A program made the position numbers and the translations under genes. The notes beneath the pieces were generated by a model. That model was not told the origin of the DNA. It did no database searches and worked only from the letters and a program-made list of their open reading frames with translations. Shown here piece by piece: positions 29,496 to 37,166 of a stretch of 38,868 nucleotides of DNA (positions are counted from its first letter, which is position 1; every line of letters begins with the position of its first letter). Origin of the DNA: Gemmatimonadales bacterium (lineage in GTDB: Bacteria > Gemmatimonadota > Gemmatimonadetes > Gemmatimonadales > GWC2-71-9); NCBI GenBank assembly GCA_013812695.1, contig JACCSZ010000180.1, positions 1 through 38,868 on the forward strand. The letters run 5' to 3'.

Positions 29496-29601
29496 CTCTG
29501 CGCCTCCGCCTGGTCGCGCGCGGCTTGTGCATCGGCGGGCGAACGGTTCCCTTGCAGGCACACCGTTGCCACTACTCGCGACGCCCGAACCCGAGCCCGT
29601 C

Positions 29602-31857
29602 GTGTCCGATATCGCCACCCGATTGCGCACCGCCCTCGGCGACCGCTATGTGATCGAGCACGAGATCGGCCGGGGCGGCGCGGCCACGGTCTTTCTGGCC
29701 GAGGACGTCAAGCTCGCCCGCAAGGTGGCCATCAAGGTGCTCCGGCCCGGCACGTCCGCCGGATACGAGCCGCAGCGCTTCCTGCGCGAGATCCGCATCG
29801 CCGCCCGCCTGGCCCATCCCCAGATCCTGCCGCTCCACGACTCGGGTGAGTGCGAGGGGCTCCTGTACTTCGTCATGCCGTACGCGGGGTGTGAGAGCCT
29901 GCGTGACCGGCTCGAGCGCGAGGGGCCGCTGCCGGTGGACGTCGCGCTTCGGATCACCGGCGCGGTGGCGGGCGCGCTGGCCTATGCGCACCGCCTGAAC
30001 GTCATCCACCGCGACATCAAGCCCGAGAACATCCTGTTGCAGGAGGGCGAGCCGGTCGTCGCCGACTTCGGCGTCGCGACGGCCATGTCGGCGGCGGCCG
30101 GCGAGAGCGTGTACATCACCGACCACGGCTTCGCCGTCGGCACGCCGGCCTACATGAGCCCCGAGCAGGCCAGCGCCGAAAGCGGCCTCGACGGACGCAC
30201 CGACCAGTACAGCCTGGCGTGCGTGCTCTACGAGATGCTGGCGGGCGAGCCGCCGTTCGCGGGCACCGGCCCGCGGGCCACCATGGCGCGGCACGCCATC
30301 GAGCCCCCGGAGCCGATCCGGTCCCGGCGGCCCGCGGTGCCGGTGGCCGTCGAGCTGGCCCTGCGGCGGGCGCTCGCCAAGTCGCCGGCGGAGCGGTTTC
30401 CGGGCATGCCCGAGTTCGTGGCTGCTCTCTCCGAGCCCAGCGTCGACGTGGCCGCGGCCGCCGCATACGCCGGGAGCGATGTCCGGGCGATCGCGGTCCT
30501 GCCGTTCGTCAATGTCAGCGCGGATCCGGAGAATGAATACTTCAGCGACGGGATCACCGAGGAGCTGATCACCGCGCTCAGCAAGGTCGAGGGGCTGCAC
30601 GTCGCGTCGCGAACCTCGGTCTTCGCGCTCAAGGGCGCGCGCGAGGACGTGCGCACTCTCGGGGCGCGCCTCGACGTGAGCACCGTGCTCGACGGGTCGG
30701 TACGGCGCGCGGGCCACCGGCTCCGTATCACCGCGCAGCTCACGAGCGTGCGCGACGGACGCACGCTCTGGTCGGAGCGTTACGATCGGGAGCTGGCGGA
30801 CGTCTTCGCGATTCAGGACGAGATCTCCCGGACCATCGTCGACACGCTTCGGGCCACGCTGCTCCAGGACCTCGGCGATCCGACCCCGGTGCGGTACCGG
30901 GCGAACCTGCGGGCGTACACCCTGTACCTCAAGGGGCGCTACTCGTGGAACCGGCGGACCCAGTCGGCGATCGCCGAGGGCATCCGGTACTTCGAGGCCG
31001 CCATCACCGAGGACGCCGGCTACGCCCTCGCCTACACCGGCCTCGCCGATTCGTACGCGCTGCAGATCGACTACCGCGGCGCGCCCGTCCAGGAGGGGCT
31101 CGAGCGCGCCCGCGCCGAGGCGGCGCGCGCGCTCGCGCTCGACGACACGCTCGCCGAGGCGCACACCTCGCTCGCGTGGGTGACGTTCATCTACGACTGG
31201 GACTGGCCGGCCGCCGCCCGGCACTTCCGGCGCGCGCTCGACCTCAACCCGCGCTATTCGGTGGCGCGGCAGTGGCACGCGTGGTTCCAGACCGCGATGG
31301 GACAGACCGAGCTGGCGCTCGCGGAAGGCCGGCAGGCGATCGCGCTCGATCCGGCCTCGGTGTCGATCCGCCGGAGCATGGGCTGGCTCCATTACTACGC
31401 CCGGCAGCCGGAGCAGGCGCTGGACCAGCTGCGGCGCGCGCTGGCCATGAACCCCACGGCCGAGGAGACCCACCGGCTGCTCGGGCTGGCGTACGCCCAG
31501 GTGCGGCAGTGGGACGAAGCGGCCGCGGCGTTCCGCGAGGCCGCCGGCGTGTCCGAGGCTCCCGAGCTGGCTCTCGCGGGGCAGGGCGCCGTCGCCGCGG
31601 CGCGCGGGCGGAGTGAGGAGGCGCGCGCCATCCTCGCGGACATCGAAGCGCGGCGCCGCGAGCAGTACGTGTCGCCGGTGGCGTTCGTCATGCTGCACGC
31701 CGCGCTCGGCGATGCCGATCGGGCGTTCGTCTGGCTCGATCGCGCCTTTGCCGAGCGGCGCGGGTGGCTCGCCTACCTGAACGTCGAGCCGATGCTCGAC
31801 GGCCTGCGCGGCGATCCGCGGTTCCGGCGGCTGCAGGAGCGGATGCGGCTGGTGTAG
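29602..31857 (+). CDS. Serine/threonine protein kinase with TolB-like and TPR domains
   Basis: From GTG 29602 the protein is 751 residues. The Hanks-type kinase domain (about 17-275) has the glycine loop GRGGAATVF, K45 in AIKVL, HRDIKPENILL (136-146), DFG (155-157) and GTPAYMSPEQA (180-190), so it should be active. A TolB-N-like domain follows (about 295-400; VLPFVNVSADPENEYFSDGI, then SVRRAGHRLRITAQL), then tetratricopeptide repeats (about 410-740; SLAWVTFIYDWDWPAAARHF). No transmembrane helix is visible between kinase and C-terminal domains, so it is probably cytosolic. This architecture is abundant in Gemmatimonadota. The frame is open to an ATG at 29527, but the family starts at SDIATRL. 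Substrates are unknown. Confidence 0.92.
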   Translation: MSDIATRLRTALGDRYVIEHEIGRGGAATVFLAEDVKLARKVAIKVLRPGTSAGYEPQRFLREIRIAARLAHPQILPLHDSGECEGLLYFVMPYAGCESLRDRLEREGPLPVDVALRITGAVAGALAYAHRLNVIHRDIKPENILLQEGEPVVADFGVATAMSAAAGESVYITDHGFAVGTPAYMSPEQASAESGLDGRTDQYSLACVLYEMLAGEPPFAGTGPRATMARHAIEPPEPIRSRRPAVPVAVELALRRALAKSPAERFPGMPEFVAALSEPSVDVAAAAAYAGSDVRAIAVLPFVNVSADPENEYFSDGITEELITALSKVEGLHVASRTSVFALKGAREDVRTLGARLDVSTVLDGSVRRAGHRLRITAQLTSVRDGRTLWSERYDRELADVFAIQDEISRTIVDTLRATLLQDLGDPTPVRYRANLRAYTLYLKGRYSWNRRTQSAIAEGIRYFEAAITEDAGYALAYTGLADSYALQIDYRGAPVQEGLERARAEAARALALDDTLAEAHTSLAWVTFIYDWDWPAAARHFRRALDLNPRYSVARQWHAWFQTAMGQTELALAEGRQAIALDPASVSIRRSMGWLHYYARQPEQALDQLRRALAMNPTAEETHRLLGLAYAQVRQWDEAAAAFREAAGVSEAPELALAGQGAVAAARGRSEEARAILADIEARRREQYVSPVAFVMLHAALGDADRAFVWLDRAFAERRGWLAYLNVEPMLDGLRGDPRFRRLQERMRLV

Positions 31858-31889
31858 CCGCCCCGGCGATGGCGCGTGTAGGTTAGGTA

Positions 31890-32237
31890 ATGTACGCGAT
31901 CGTCAGTGAAGCCGACCTCAACTCGCTCCTCGCCGCGCCCCTCGCCGTGCTGTACAAGCACAGTCCGATCTGCCCCACCAGCAGCGTCGCCTACGACGAG
32001 ATGGTCGAGTTCCTCCGGCGCCGGAGCCGCGTCCCGGTGTTCCTTGTGGACGTGATCAGATACCGGCCGCTTTCACGTGCGCTGGCCGAGCGGACTGGCG
32101 TGGCGCACGCGTCGCCGCAGGCGATCATCCTGCGCGAGGGCGTCGCCGCGTGGCATGCCTCGCATTTCGAGGTTCAGGCGGAGGCGCTGGCGCGGGTGGT
32201 GGGAGACCTGGGGTTGGACGGAGGCGAGGAAGACTAG
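31890..32237 (+). CDS. YtxJ-like bacillithiol-system protein
   Basis: 115-residue thioredoxin-fold protein matching YtxJ (DUF2847), a monothiol protein thought to remove bacillithiol from modified proteins. The family pattern is visible in LYKHSPICPTSSVAYDEM (active cysteine with TSS), then RPLSRALAERTGVAHASPQ and the C-terminal AAWHASHFEVQAEAL. The start follows AGG at short distance, 32 bp after the kinase stop. It suggests the organism makes bacillithiol or a related thiol, but no biosynthesis gene is in the window. Confidence 0.85.
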   Translation: MYAIVSEADLNSLLAAPLAVLYKHSPICPTSSVAYDEMVEFLRRRSRVPVFLVDVIRYRPLSRALAERTGVAHASPQAIILREGVAAWHASHFEVQAEALARVVGDLGLDGGEED

Positions 32238-32271
32238 CCGGCGCACGCCGCGCCGTCGGCCGCGTTCGGGG

Positions 32272-32415
32272 TCAATCGCGCCCGCGCACGGCCCGCCGGA
32301 ACGCCGATGGCGAGACGCCCATCTCCCGCCGGAACAGGTTCGAGAAGTGGCTCTGGTCGGCGAACCCGGCTGCCAGCGCGATCTCGGCGAGCGAGGTGTC
32401 GGTCTCCGCCAGCGC
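32272..32415 (-). pseudogene. C-terminal remnant of an AraC-type regulator
   Basis: The minus strand before the TGA at 32274-32272 encodes the second helix-turn-helix of AraC/XylS proteins: ALAETDTSLAEIALAAGF, then ADQSHFSNLFRREMGVSPSA, then FRRAVRGRD. Upstream residues in that frame lose similarity within about 15 codons, with a hint of the preceding helix in another frame. No start codon or N-terminal domain exists, because the topoisomerase gene begins its 3' end at 32461. It is a truncated, probably frameshifted relic of some 48 codons. Confidence 0.7.
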
Positions 32416-32460
32416 CCGCGGGGCGGCGGAGGTGGCGGGTACGGATCGACATGACGCCGA

Positions 32461-33525
32461 TCAGGTGGCGACGTGCCGGAGGAGTCGCACCACCGACTGC
32501 TCCTCCGGCCTCAACGCCGAAGCCGCCGCCGACTTCGGCGCCCCGCCGTTCTGCAGCGCCTCGTGCAGCGTGCCGGCCTGGTAGGTGTCGAGCACCGCGG
32601 GGTGCACGTAATACTTCCGGCACACCGCGCGAGTGTTGTTGAGCCGCTCGGCCACCTGATCGATCGCCTTGAGGATGGCGGACTTGGCCTCGCGCTCCGA
32701 GGGGGCGGGGCCGAGCGCCTCGAGTGCGGCCACGGCCTGCAGTGTGCCGGCCCAGGTGCGGAAGTCCTTGGCCGTGAAATCCTCGCCGGTGAGCTCGCGC
32801 AAGTACTCGTTGACGTCCCCCGAGCCGATCGCCAGCCGCCCGCCCTCGTCGTCCTCGTACTGGAACAGGTCCGCCCCCGGCAGCGCCTGGCAGCGCGCCA
32901 CGATCTTCGCGAGCCGCCGGTCATTGAGCGCCACCCGATGTGTCTTCCCGCTCTTCCCCCGGAACTCGAACCGGAGCTTCGATCCCGAGATCTCCACGTG
33001 GCGGTCCTGCAGCGTGGTGAGTCCGAAGGAGCGGTTGGATCGCGCGTACTCGTCGTTGCCGACGCGGATGGCGGTGCACTCGAGGAGCCGCACGACGGTG
33101 GCCAGCACCTTCTCACGCGAGAGGCCTGGCTTGGCAAGGTCCTCGTCCACCCGCGCGCGGAGTCGAGGCAGCGCGTCGCTGAAGCTGAGCATGCGGCCGA
33201 ACTTGGTCTCGTCCCGCACCTCCCGCCACCGGGAGTGGTACCGGTACTGCTTCCGACCCCGCGCGTCTCTGCCCGTCGCCTGAAGGTGGCCGTTGGCCGT
33301 CGAGCAGATCCAGACGTCGGTATACGCGGGGGGGATGGCGAGGCTCCGGATGCGCGCGAGCGTGACCTTGTCGCGTACCGCCCGGCCATCGGAGCCGACG
33401 TAGCCGAAGCCGGTGCCCGACCGGCGGCGCCGGATGCCCGCCGACGCGTCGCTCACGTAGCGGAGCCCGGCGGCCTGGGCGGACGCCATCGGGTCGGGCG
33501 AATGCGTTGGCTTGCGGCGTGGCAT
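32461..33525 (-). CDS. DNA topoisomerase IB (poxvirus-like)
   Basis: 354-residue type IB topoisomerase relaxing supercoils through a 3'-phosphotyrosyl intermediate. The N-terminal domain has GFGYVGSDGRAVRD and AIPPAYTDVWICS. The catalytic domain carries the first Arg in AIRVGNDEYAR, Lys in GKSGKTHRVAL, the second Arg in AKDFRTWAGT, and the nucleophile Tyr306 in RKYYVHPAVLDTY. These match bacterial members such as the Deinococcus enzyme. The start is ATG 33525. It is divergent from proline dehydrogenase, with a 169-bp gap. Confidence 0.94.
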   Translation of the reverse strand: MPRRKPTHSPDPMASAQAAGLRYVSDASAGIRRRRSGTGFGYVGSDGRAVRDKVTLARIRSLAIPPAYTDVWICSTANGHLQATGRDARGRKQYRYHSRWREVRDETKFGRMLSFSDALPRLRARVDEDLAKPGLSREKVLATVVRLLECTAIRVGNDEYARSNRSFGLTTLQDRHVEISGSKLRFEFRGKSGKTHRVALNDRRLAKIVARCQALPGADLFQYEDDEGGRLAIGSGDVNEYLRELTGEDFTAKDFRTWAGTLQAVAALEALGPAPSEREAKSAILKAIDQVAERLNNTRAVCRKYYVHPAVLDTYQAGTLHEALQNGGAPKSAAASALRPEEQSVVRLLRHVAT

Positions 33526-33650
33526 GGACTCTCAGCTTAGCGTCTGCCGTGAGAGCGTAAGGTGACGCCAGTCACAGGGTTGCATAAAGATTCACCCCGC
33601 GGACCCCCTCTACACTCCCCGGCTTTCCCCCGCTAGCTTCGGAAGCGTTT

Positions 33651-33670
33651 CGGGCGACCGATGTCGCCCG
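33651..33670 (+). promoter_or_regulatory. Hairpin in the proline dehydrogenase leader
   Basis: CGGGCGAC (33651-33658) and GTCGCCCG (33663-33670) form a perfect 8-bp stem with loop CGAT, 24 bases before the start. It could influence translation; there is no T tract. Confidence 0.35.
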
Positions 33671-33694
33671 CACAGCCTTCGACTAGGTGTCACC

Positions 33695-34630
33695 GTGATC
33701 ATGCGACAGGGCCTGCTCTGGCTGTCCGAACGGCAGGGCGTGTTCAACTTCGTTCGCAGCAACGGTCTGACCCGCCGGTTCGCCTCACGGTTCGTGGCCG
33801 GCGAGTCGATCGACCAGGGCGTCGAAGCGGCGCGCGAGCTGGGCCGCCGGGGCATCACCGCCTCGCTCGACCTCCTCGGCGAGAGCGTGGCGGAGGAAGG
33901 GGAGGCGGTCACCGCGCGCGACCAGTACCTCAGGATGCTGGACCGGATGGCCGCCAGCGGAGCCGAGGTGAACGTCTCGGTCAAGCTGACGCAGATGGGT
34001 CTCGACATCTCCGAGCCGTTATGCGCCGCCAACATGGGCGCGATCCTCGACAAGGCCGCCGCGCTGCAGGGCTTCGTCCGGCTGGACATGGAAGGTTCGG
34101 ACTACACTCAGCGCACGCTCGATTTCTTCCGCCACCGGCTGTTCGACCGCTTCGGCGCGCACTCCGGGGTCGTCATCCAGTCGATGCTCCGCCGCTCCGA
34201 GCGGGACATCGAGGATCTGATCGCCATGCAGGCGCGCGTCCGGCTCTGCAAGGGCGCCTATCTCGAAGCCCCGGCCGTCGCGTTTCCGGAGAAGGGGGAC
34301 GTGGACAAGAACTACGTCCGGCTCATGGAGCGCCTGCTGCTGGCCGGCAACTATCCCGGGATCGCCACGCACGACGAAACCATCATCGCGCACGCGCGCG
34401 ACTTCGCCCGGCGGCAGGGCATCGCGGCGGACCGCTTCGAATTCCAGATGCTCTACGGCGTGCGGCGCGACCTGCAGGAACGGCTGCGGCAGGCCGGATA
34501 CCGGCTCCGGGTCTACATCCCCTTCGGAACGCAGTGGTATCCTTATCTCATGCGACGGCTGGCGGAGCGACCCGCCAACATCGCGTTCTTCCTCGGCAAC
34601 ATGGTGCGGGAATCGGTCCCGGGACGATGA
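33695..34630 (+). CDS. Proline dehydrogenase (monofunctional)
   Basis: 311-residue FAD enzyme oxidising proline to pyrroline-5-carboxylate, with electrons to quinone. The barrel motifs are VSVKLTQMGLD, RLDMEGSDYTQRTLDFF, RVRLCKGAYLEAP and the C-terminal YIPFGTQWYPYLMRRLAERP, whose Arg pair binds the proline carboxylate. It lacks the PutA dehydrogenase half, as in Thermus and Gram-positive monofunctional types. GTG 33695 has AGGTG five bases upstream; ATG 33701 is also possible. The stop overlaps the next ATG by four bases. No pyrroline-5-carboxylate dehydrogenase gene is in the window. Confidence 0.94.
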   Translation: MIMRQGLLWLSERQGVFNFVRSNGLTRRFASRFVAGESIDQGVEAARELGRRGITASLDLLGESVAEEGEAVTARDQYLRMLDRMAASGAEVNVSVKLTQMGLDISEPLCAANMGAILDKAAALQGFVRLDMEGSDYTQRTLDFFRHRLFDRFGAHSGVVIQSMLRRSERDIEDLIAMQARVRLCKGAYLEAPAVAFPEKGDVDKNYVRLMERLLLAGNYPGIATHDETIIAHARDFARRQGIAADRFEFQMLYGVRRDLQERLRQAGYRLRVYIPFGTQWYPYLMRRLAERPANIAFFLGNMVRESVPGR

Positions 34631-34941
34631 GCGAGCTGACGCTGGGCGGGTACATGGCCAAACACGAGCGCGCCGCGGCCTTCGGCGGCAGCGACGGCCA
34701 GGCGTACTCGGTGGCCATCTACGTGGACGATGAGCCCGACCTCCGCGGCCGGTACGGCGCGGCGTTGCTGTTCGTCCGCTGGTCCCCGGGCGGCGACCAG
34801 CCCGTCGGCCACGTGGAGAGCGAGCTGCTGGCCTGGGGCAGGAGCGGGGCCGAAGCCGAAGAGCGGCTCCGGGCGCTGTCGCTCTATGACGTGAAGGCGG
34901 CGCTGGACGAGGCCATCGCCCGCGCGCCCTCGGAGTGGTGA
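34627..34941 (+). CDS. Hypothetical protein between proline dehydrogenase and rsgA
   Basis: 104 residues, no known family recognised. It reads as a folded alpha/beta protein: YSVAIYVDDEPDLRGRYGAA and ALLFVRWSPGG look like two strands, and SGAEAEERLRALSLYDVKAA a C-terminal helix. No signal or membrane segment. ATG 34627 overlaps the upstream stop (ATGA) and its own stop overlaps the rsgA start (GTGA), so it is translated as part of the operon, which is good evidence that the gene is real. Confidence 0.75.
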   Translation: MSELTLGGYMAKHERAAAFGGSDGQAYSVAIYVDDEPDLRGRYGAALLFVRWSPGGDQPVGHVESELLAWGRSGAEAEERLRALSLYDVKAALDEAIARAPSEW

Positions 34942-35843
34942 CGGCGCTCCTGGGCACCGTGCTCGAGCGCGATGGTTCGGTGTACCGCGTCGCGACGGCC
35001 GACGGGCTGGTCCGCGCGATCCTCACCGGGAAGGCCAAGCGCGACACGACGCGCGTCGTCGTCGGCGACCGGGTGCGGCTCGAGTCCGACCCCGAAGCCG
35101 ACCTCCACGCGATCGTCGGCGTCGAGCCGCGGACCGCCCTGCTCGAGCGCCGAGTCCCCGAGGGCCGGGGCGCCCGGCCGGTTGCGGCCAACATCGACCA
35201 GGTCTTCGTCGTCACCGCCACCGTCGACCCCGCCCCGATCCCCCAGCTCATCGACCGCTTGCTGGTCGTCGCGGAGGCCAACGAGATCGCCGCGGCCGTC
35301 GTCGTCAACAAGGTCGATCTGGATCCCGGCGCCGCGCTGATCGAGCGTCTGCGAAAAGCCGGCTACGCGGTCTATCCGGCCAGCGTCCGGACGGGGGAAG
35401 GGATGGCGGAGTTCGCCGCCGCGCTGGCCGGCCGGATCTCGGTGGTGACGGGCCCGTCCGGCGCCGGCAAGTCGAGCCTGCTCAATCGCGTGCAGCCCGG
35501 CCTGCAGCTTCGCACCGCCGAGATCAGCGCCAAGGTGAAACGGGGCAAGAACACGACCGTATCGGCGGTCATGCTGCCGCTCGAGGCGGGTGGGTATCTC
35601 GTGGATACGCCGGGATTCAGCGAAGTGGGACTCTGGGGGATCGATCCGGGGCAGCTCGACACCTGCTTCCCCGAGTTCCGTCGGTTCCTCGGTGACTGCC
35701 GCTACGCCGACTGCCGCCATCGCTCGGAGCCCGGCTGCCGGGTGCGCGAGGCCCTCGACACCGGTGCGGTCGCCCGAGATCGGTGGGACAGCTATCTGGT
35801 GCTGCTGGAGGAGCTGGAGAGCGCGCCGGAGGAGTGGGAGTAG
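34935..35843 (+). CDS. rsgA: Ribosome small subunit-dependent GTPase A
   Basis: 302-residue circularly permuted GTPase that checks late 30S maturation. An OB-fold N-terminus (about 1-70) is followed by G4 NKVD, G1 GPSGAGKSS and G3 DTPG in the permuted order, and then the zinc-knuckle GDCRYADCRHRSEPGCRV (Cys, Cys, His, Cys). Two adjacent GTG codons (34935 and 34938) could start it, and the second gives a four-base overlap with the upstream stop. Its 3' end faces the MazG-like gene across a palindrome. Confidence 0.95.
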   Translation: MVTALLGTVLERDGSVYRVATADGLVRAILTGKAKRDTTRVVVGDRVRLESDPEADLHAIVGVEPRTALLERRVPEGRGARPVAANIDQVFVVTATVDPAPIPQLIDRLLVVAEANEIAAAVVVNKVDLDPGAALIERLRKAGYAVYPASVRTGEGMAEFAAALAGRISVVTGPSGAGKSSLLNRVQPGLQLRTAEISAKVKRGKNTTVSAVMLPLEAGGYLVDTPGFSEVGLWGIDPGQLDTCFPEFRRFLGDCRYADCRHRSEPGCRVREALDTGAVARDRWDSYLVLLEELESAPEEWE

Positions 35844-35857
35844 GATGGAAGGCGAAA

Positions 35858-35876
35858 GACGGAACGTCGTTCCGTC
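35858..35876. terminator. Palindrome between convergent rsgA and the MazG-like gene
   Basis: GACGGAACG (35858-35866) and CGTTCCGTC (35868-35876) are perfect 9-bp arms around a single base, in the 36-bp gap between two convergent stops. It may act as a bidirectional transcript end, though there is no T tract. Confidence 0.4.
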
Positions 35877-35879
35877 GTT

Positions 35880-36221
35880 CTACCGTTCCCCCCTCCGCGT
35901 CCACCGATCCCCATCCCGCGTCTCCACCTTCGCCAGCATCCGCTCGAACGCGGCCTGCAGGTCGATTCCCTCGCGGTTGGCCATGCAGACGAGCACGAAC
36001 AGGATGTCCGCCATCTCCATGGCCAGATCGCCCTCGGGCTCGTCGTGCTTCTTGGTCTTCTCCCCGAACCGGTGGTTCACCTCGCGTGCGAGCTCGCCGA
36101 CCTCCTCGGTGAGCCGCGCGAGGTTGGTGAGCGGATGGAAGTAGCCCTCCTCGTACCGGCTCACCCAGGCGTCAACCCGGCGCTGTGCCTCGGCGAGCGA
36201 CATGCCGCCGGAGTGCGTCAT
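35880..36221 (-). CDS. MazG-like nucleotide pyrophosphohydrolase (YpjD type)
   Basis: 113-residue all-alpha NTP pyrophosphohydrolase-like protein. The family blocks are EAQRRVDAWVSRYEEGYFHP, LARLTEEVGELAREVNH with the metal-binding E-x2-E, and EMADILFVLVCMANREGIDL with the E...D pair, followed by ETRDGDRW. Relatives hydrolyse non-canonical or excess NTPs to NMP and PPi. ATG 36221 is chosen; an in-frame ATG at 36203 (MSLAEAQ) fits the family equally well. The gene lies 19 bp after the PfpI-like gene, in the same direction. Confidence 0.88.
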   Translation of the reverse strand: MTHSGGMSLAEAQRRVDAWVSRYEEGYFHPLTNLARLTEEVGELAREVNHRFGEKTKKHDEPEGDLAMEMADILFVLVCMANREGIDLQAAFERMLAKVETRDGDRWTRRGER

Positions 36222-36240
36222 CCCTTCGGCGAGCGCCACG

Positions 36241-36807
36241 CTAGCGCGCGGCGCCGGCCGCCGCAACCGCGGCCTCGCGGCCCGGGCGTCCGGACGCCAG
36301 GGCGCCGATCAGCGCGCGCATGAACTGCGGCAGGTCGGCGGGCGTCCGCGAGGAGATCAGATTGCCGTCGACCACCACGGGGCTGTCCTCCCAGAGCATG
36401 CCCGCGTTCACGAGGTCGTCCTTGATCGCGCCGACGCTCGTGCCGCGCTTGCCCCGCACGATCCCGGCCGAAATCGGGACCCAGCCCGCGTGGCAGATGA
36501 AAGCTACCGGCTTGCCGGCGTCGTAGATCCCGCGGGTGAGCTCGAGCAGCTTTTTCGATCGGCGCATGATGTCCGGCGCATAGCCGCCGGGGATGACCAA
36601 GCCGTCGAATTCGCCGGCATCGAGGTCGTCCACGTTCGCGTCGACCGTGAGGGGATACCCGCGTTTGCCCTGGTAATTGCGCTCGCCGGTGCCCGCGACG
36701 AGCGTGCGGGCGCCCTCCTCCTCCAGTCGGATCTTGGGATACCAGAGCTCGAGATCCTCGTAGAGTGGCCCGGCGAAGAATAGAATGGTCCTGTCTGACA
36801 GTGACAT
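36241..36807 (-). CDS. DJ-1/PfpI family protein
   Basis: 188-residue class I glutamine amidotransferase-like protein. The nucleophile elbow FICHAGWVP holds Cys105-His106, the conserved glutamate is in LYEDLELWYP (about residue 17), and DGLVIPGGYAPDIMR is a family block. PfpI/YhbO/DJ-1 relatives act as deglycases, chaperones or proteases, and the literature on activity is unsettled. ATG 36807; divergent from a small gene, sharing a 100-bp control region. Confidence 0.9.
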   Translation of the reverse strand: MSLSDRTILFFAGPLYEDLELWYPKIRLEEEGARTLVAGTGERNYQGKRGYPLTVDANVDDLDAGEFDGLVIPGGYAPDIMRRSKKLLELTRGIYDAGKPVAFICHAGWVPISAGIVRGKRGTSVGAIKDDLVNAGMLWEDSPVVVDGNLISSRTPADLPQFMRALIGALASGRPGREAAVAAAGAAR

Positions 36808-36860
36808 GGGATGCGGCCGGGCTGAGGGTGGGCGGGAACTGGTCTGTGCCTCTCCAAAGG

Positions 36861-36866
36861 TATAAT
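36861..36866 (+). promoter_or_regulatory. Consensus -10 box (TATAAT)
   Basis: An exact TATAAT in the gap between the divergent PfpI-like gene and the small gene at 36908. It would give a leader of about 35 bases for the latter. No good -35 hexamer is 16-18 bp upstream. Confidence 0.45.
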
Positions 36867-36907
36867 GTTTGACCGCCGGTGCAGGTGACCCTCACTTCCG
36901 TCGATCC

Positions 36908-37156
36908 ATGTCCATGCGCACACGTGACCGCATCCTGGGGAATCTCGAGGCGCTCTACCGCGAGTCCTACGACCGGGCCAAGTCGGCCGGTGACGGCGGC
37001 CGGATGATCGATCTCGACAGTGCCTACATGCGGGACCAGCTCATGCTCGAAATCCTGCTCGACATCCGCGACCTGTTTTCGGTAGCGCCGGCGGCGTCGG
37101 GCGGGAGCGCGCTCGAGAAGCTCGAAGCGATTCGCCGGCTCACCAAGCTGCGCTGA
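36908..37156 (+). CDS. Small hypothetical protein
   Basis: 82 residues, family not recognised. Predicted largely helical: RILGNLEALYRESYDRAKSA, then RDQLMLEILLDIRDLF, then ALEKLEAIRRLTKLR. Amphipathic spacing and a high charged content suggest a soluble helical bundle or coiled-coil partner. The start may be ATG 36908 or ATG 36914. It follows an exact TATAAT box and precedes the amidohydrolase by 10 bp, so the two may be co-transcribed. Confidence 0.7.
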   Translation: MSMRTRDRILGNLEALYRESYDRAKSAGDGGRMIDLDSAYMRDQLMLEILLDIRDLFSVAPAASGGSALEKLEAIRRLTKLR

Positions 37157-37166
37157 GAGGCCTCCC

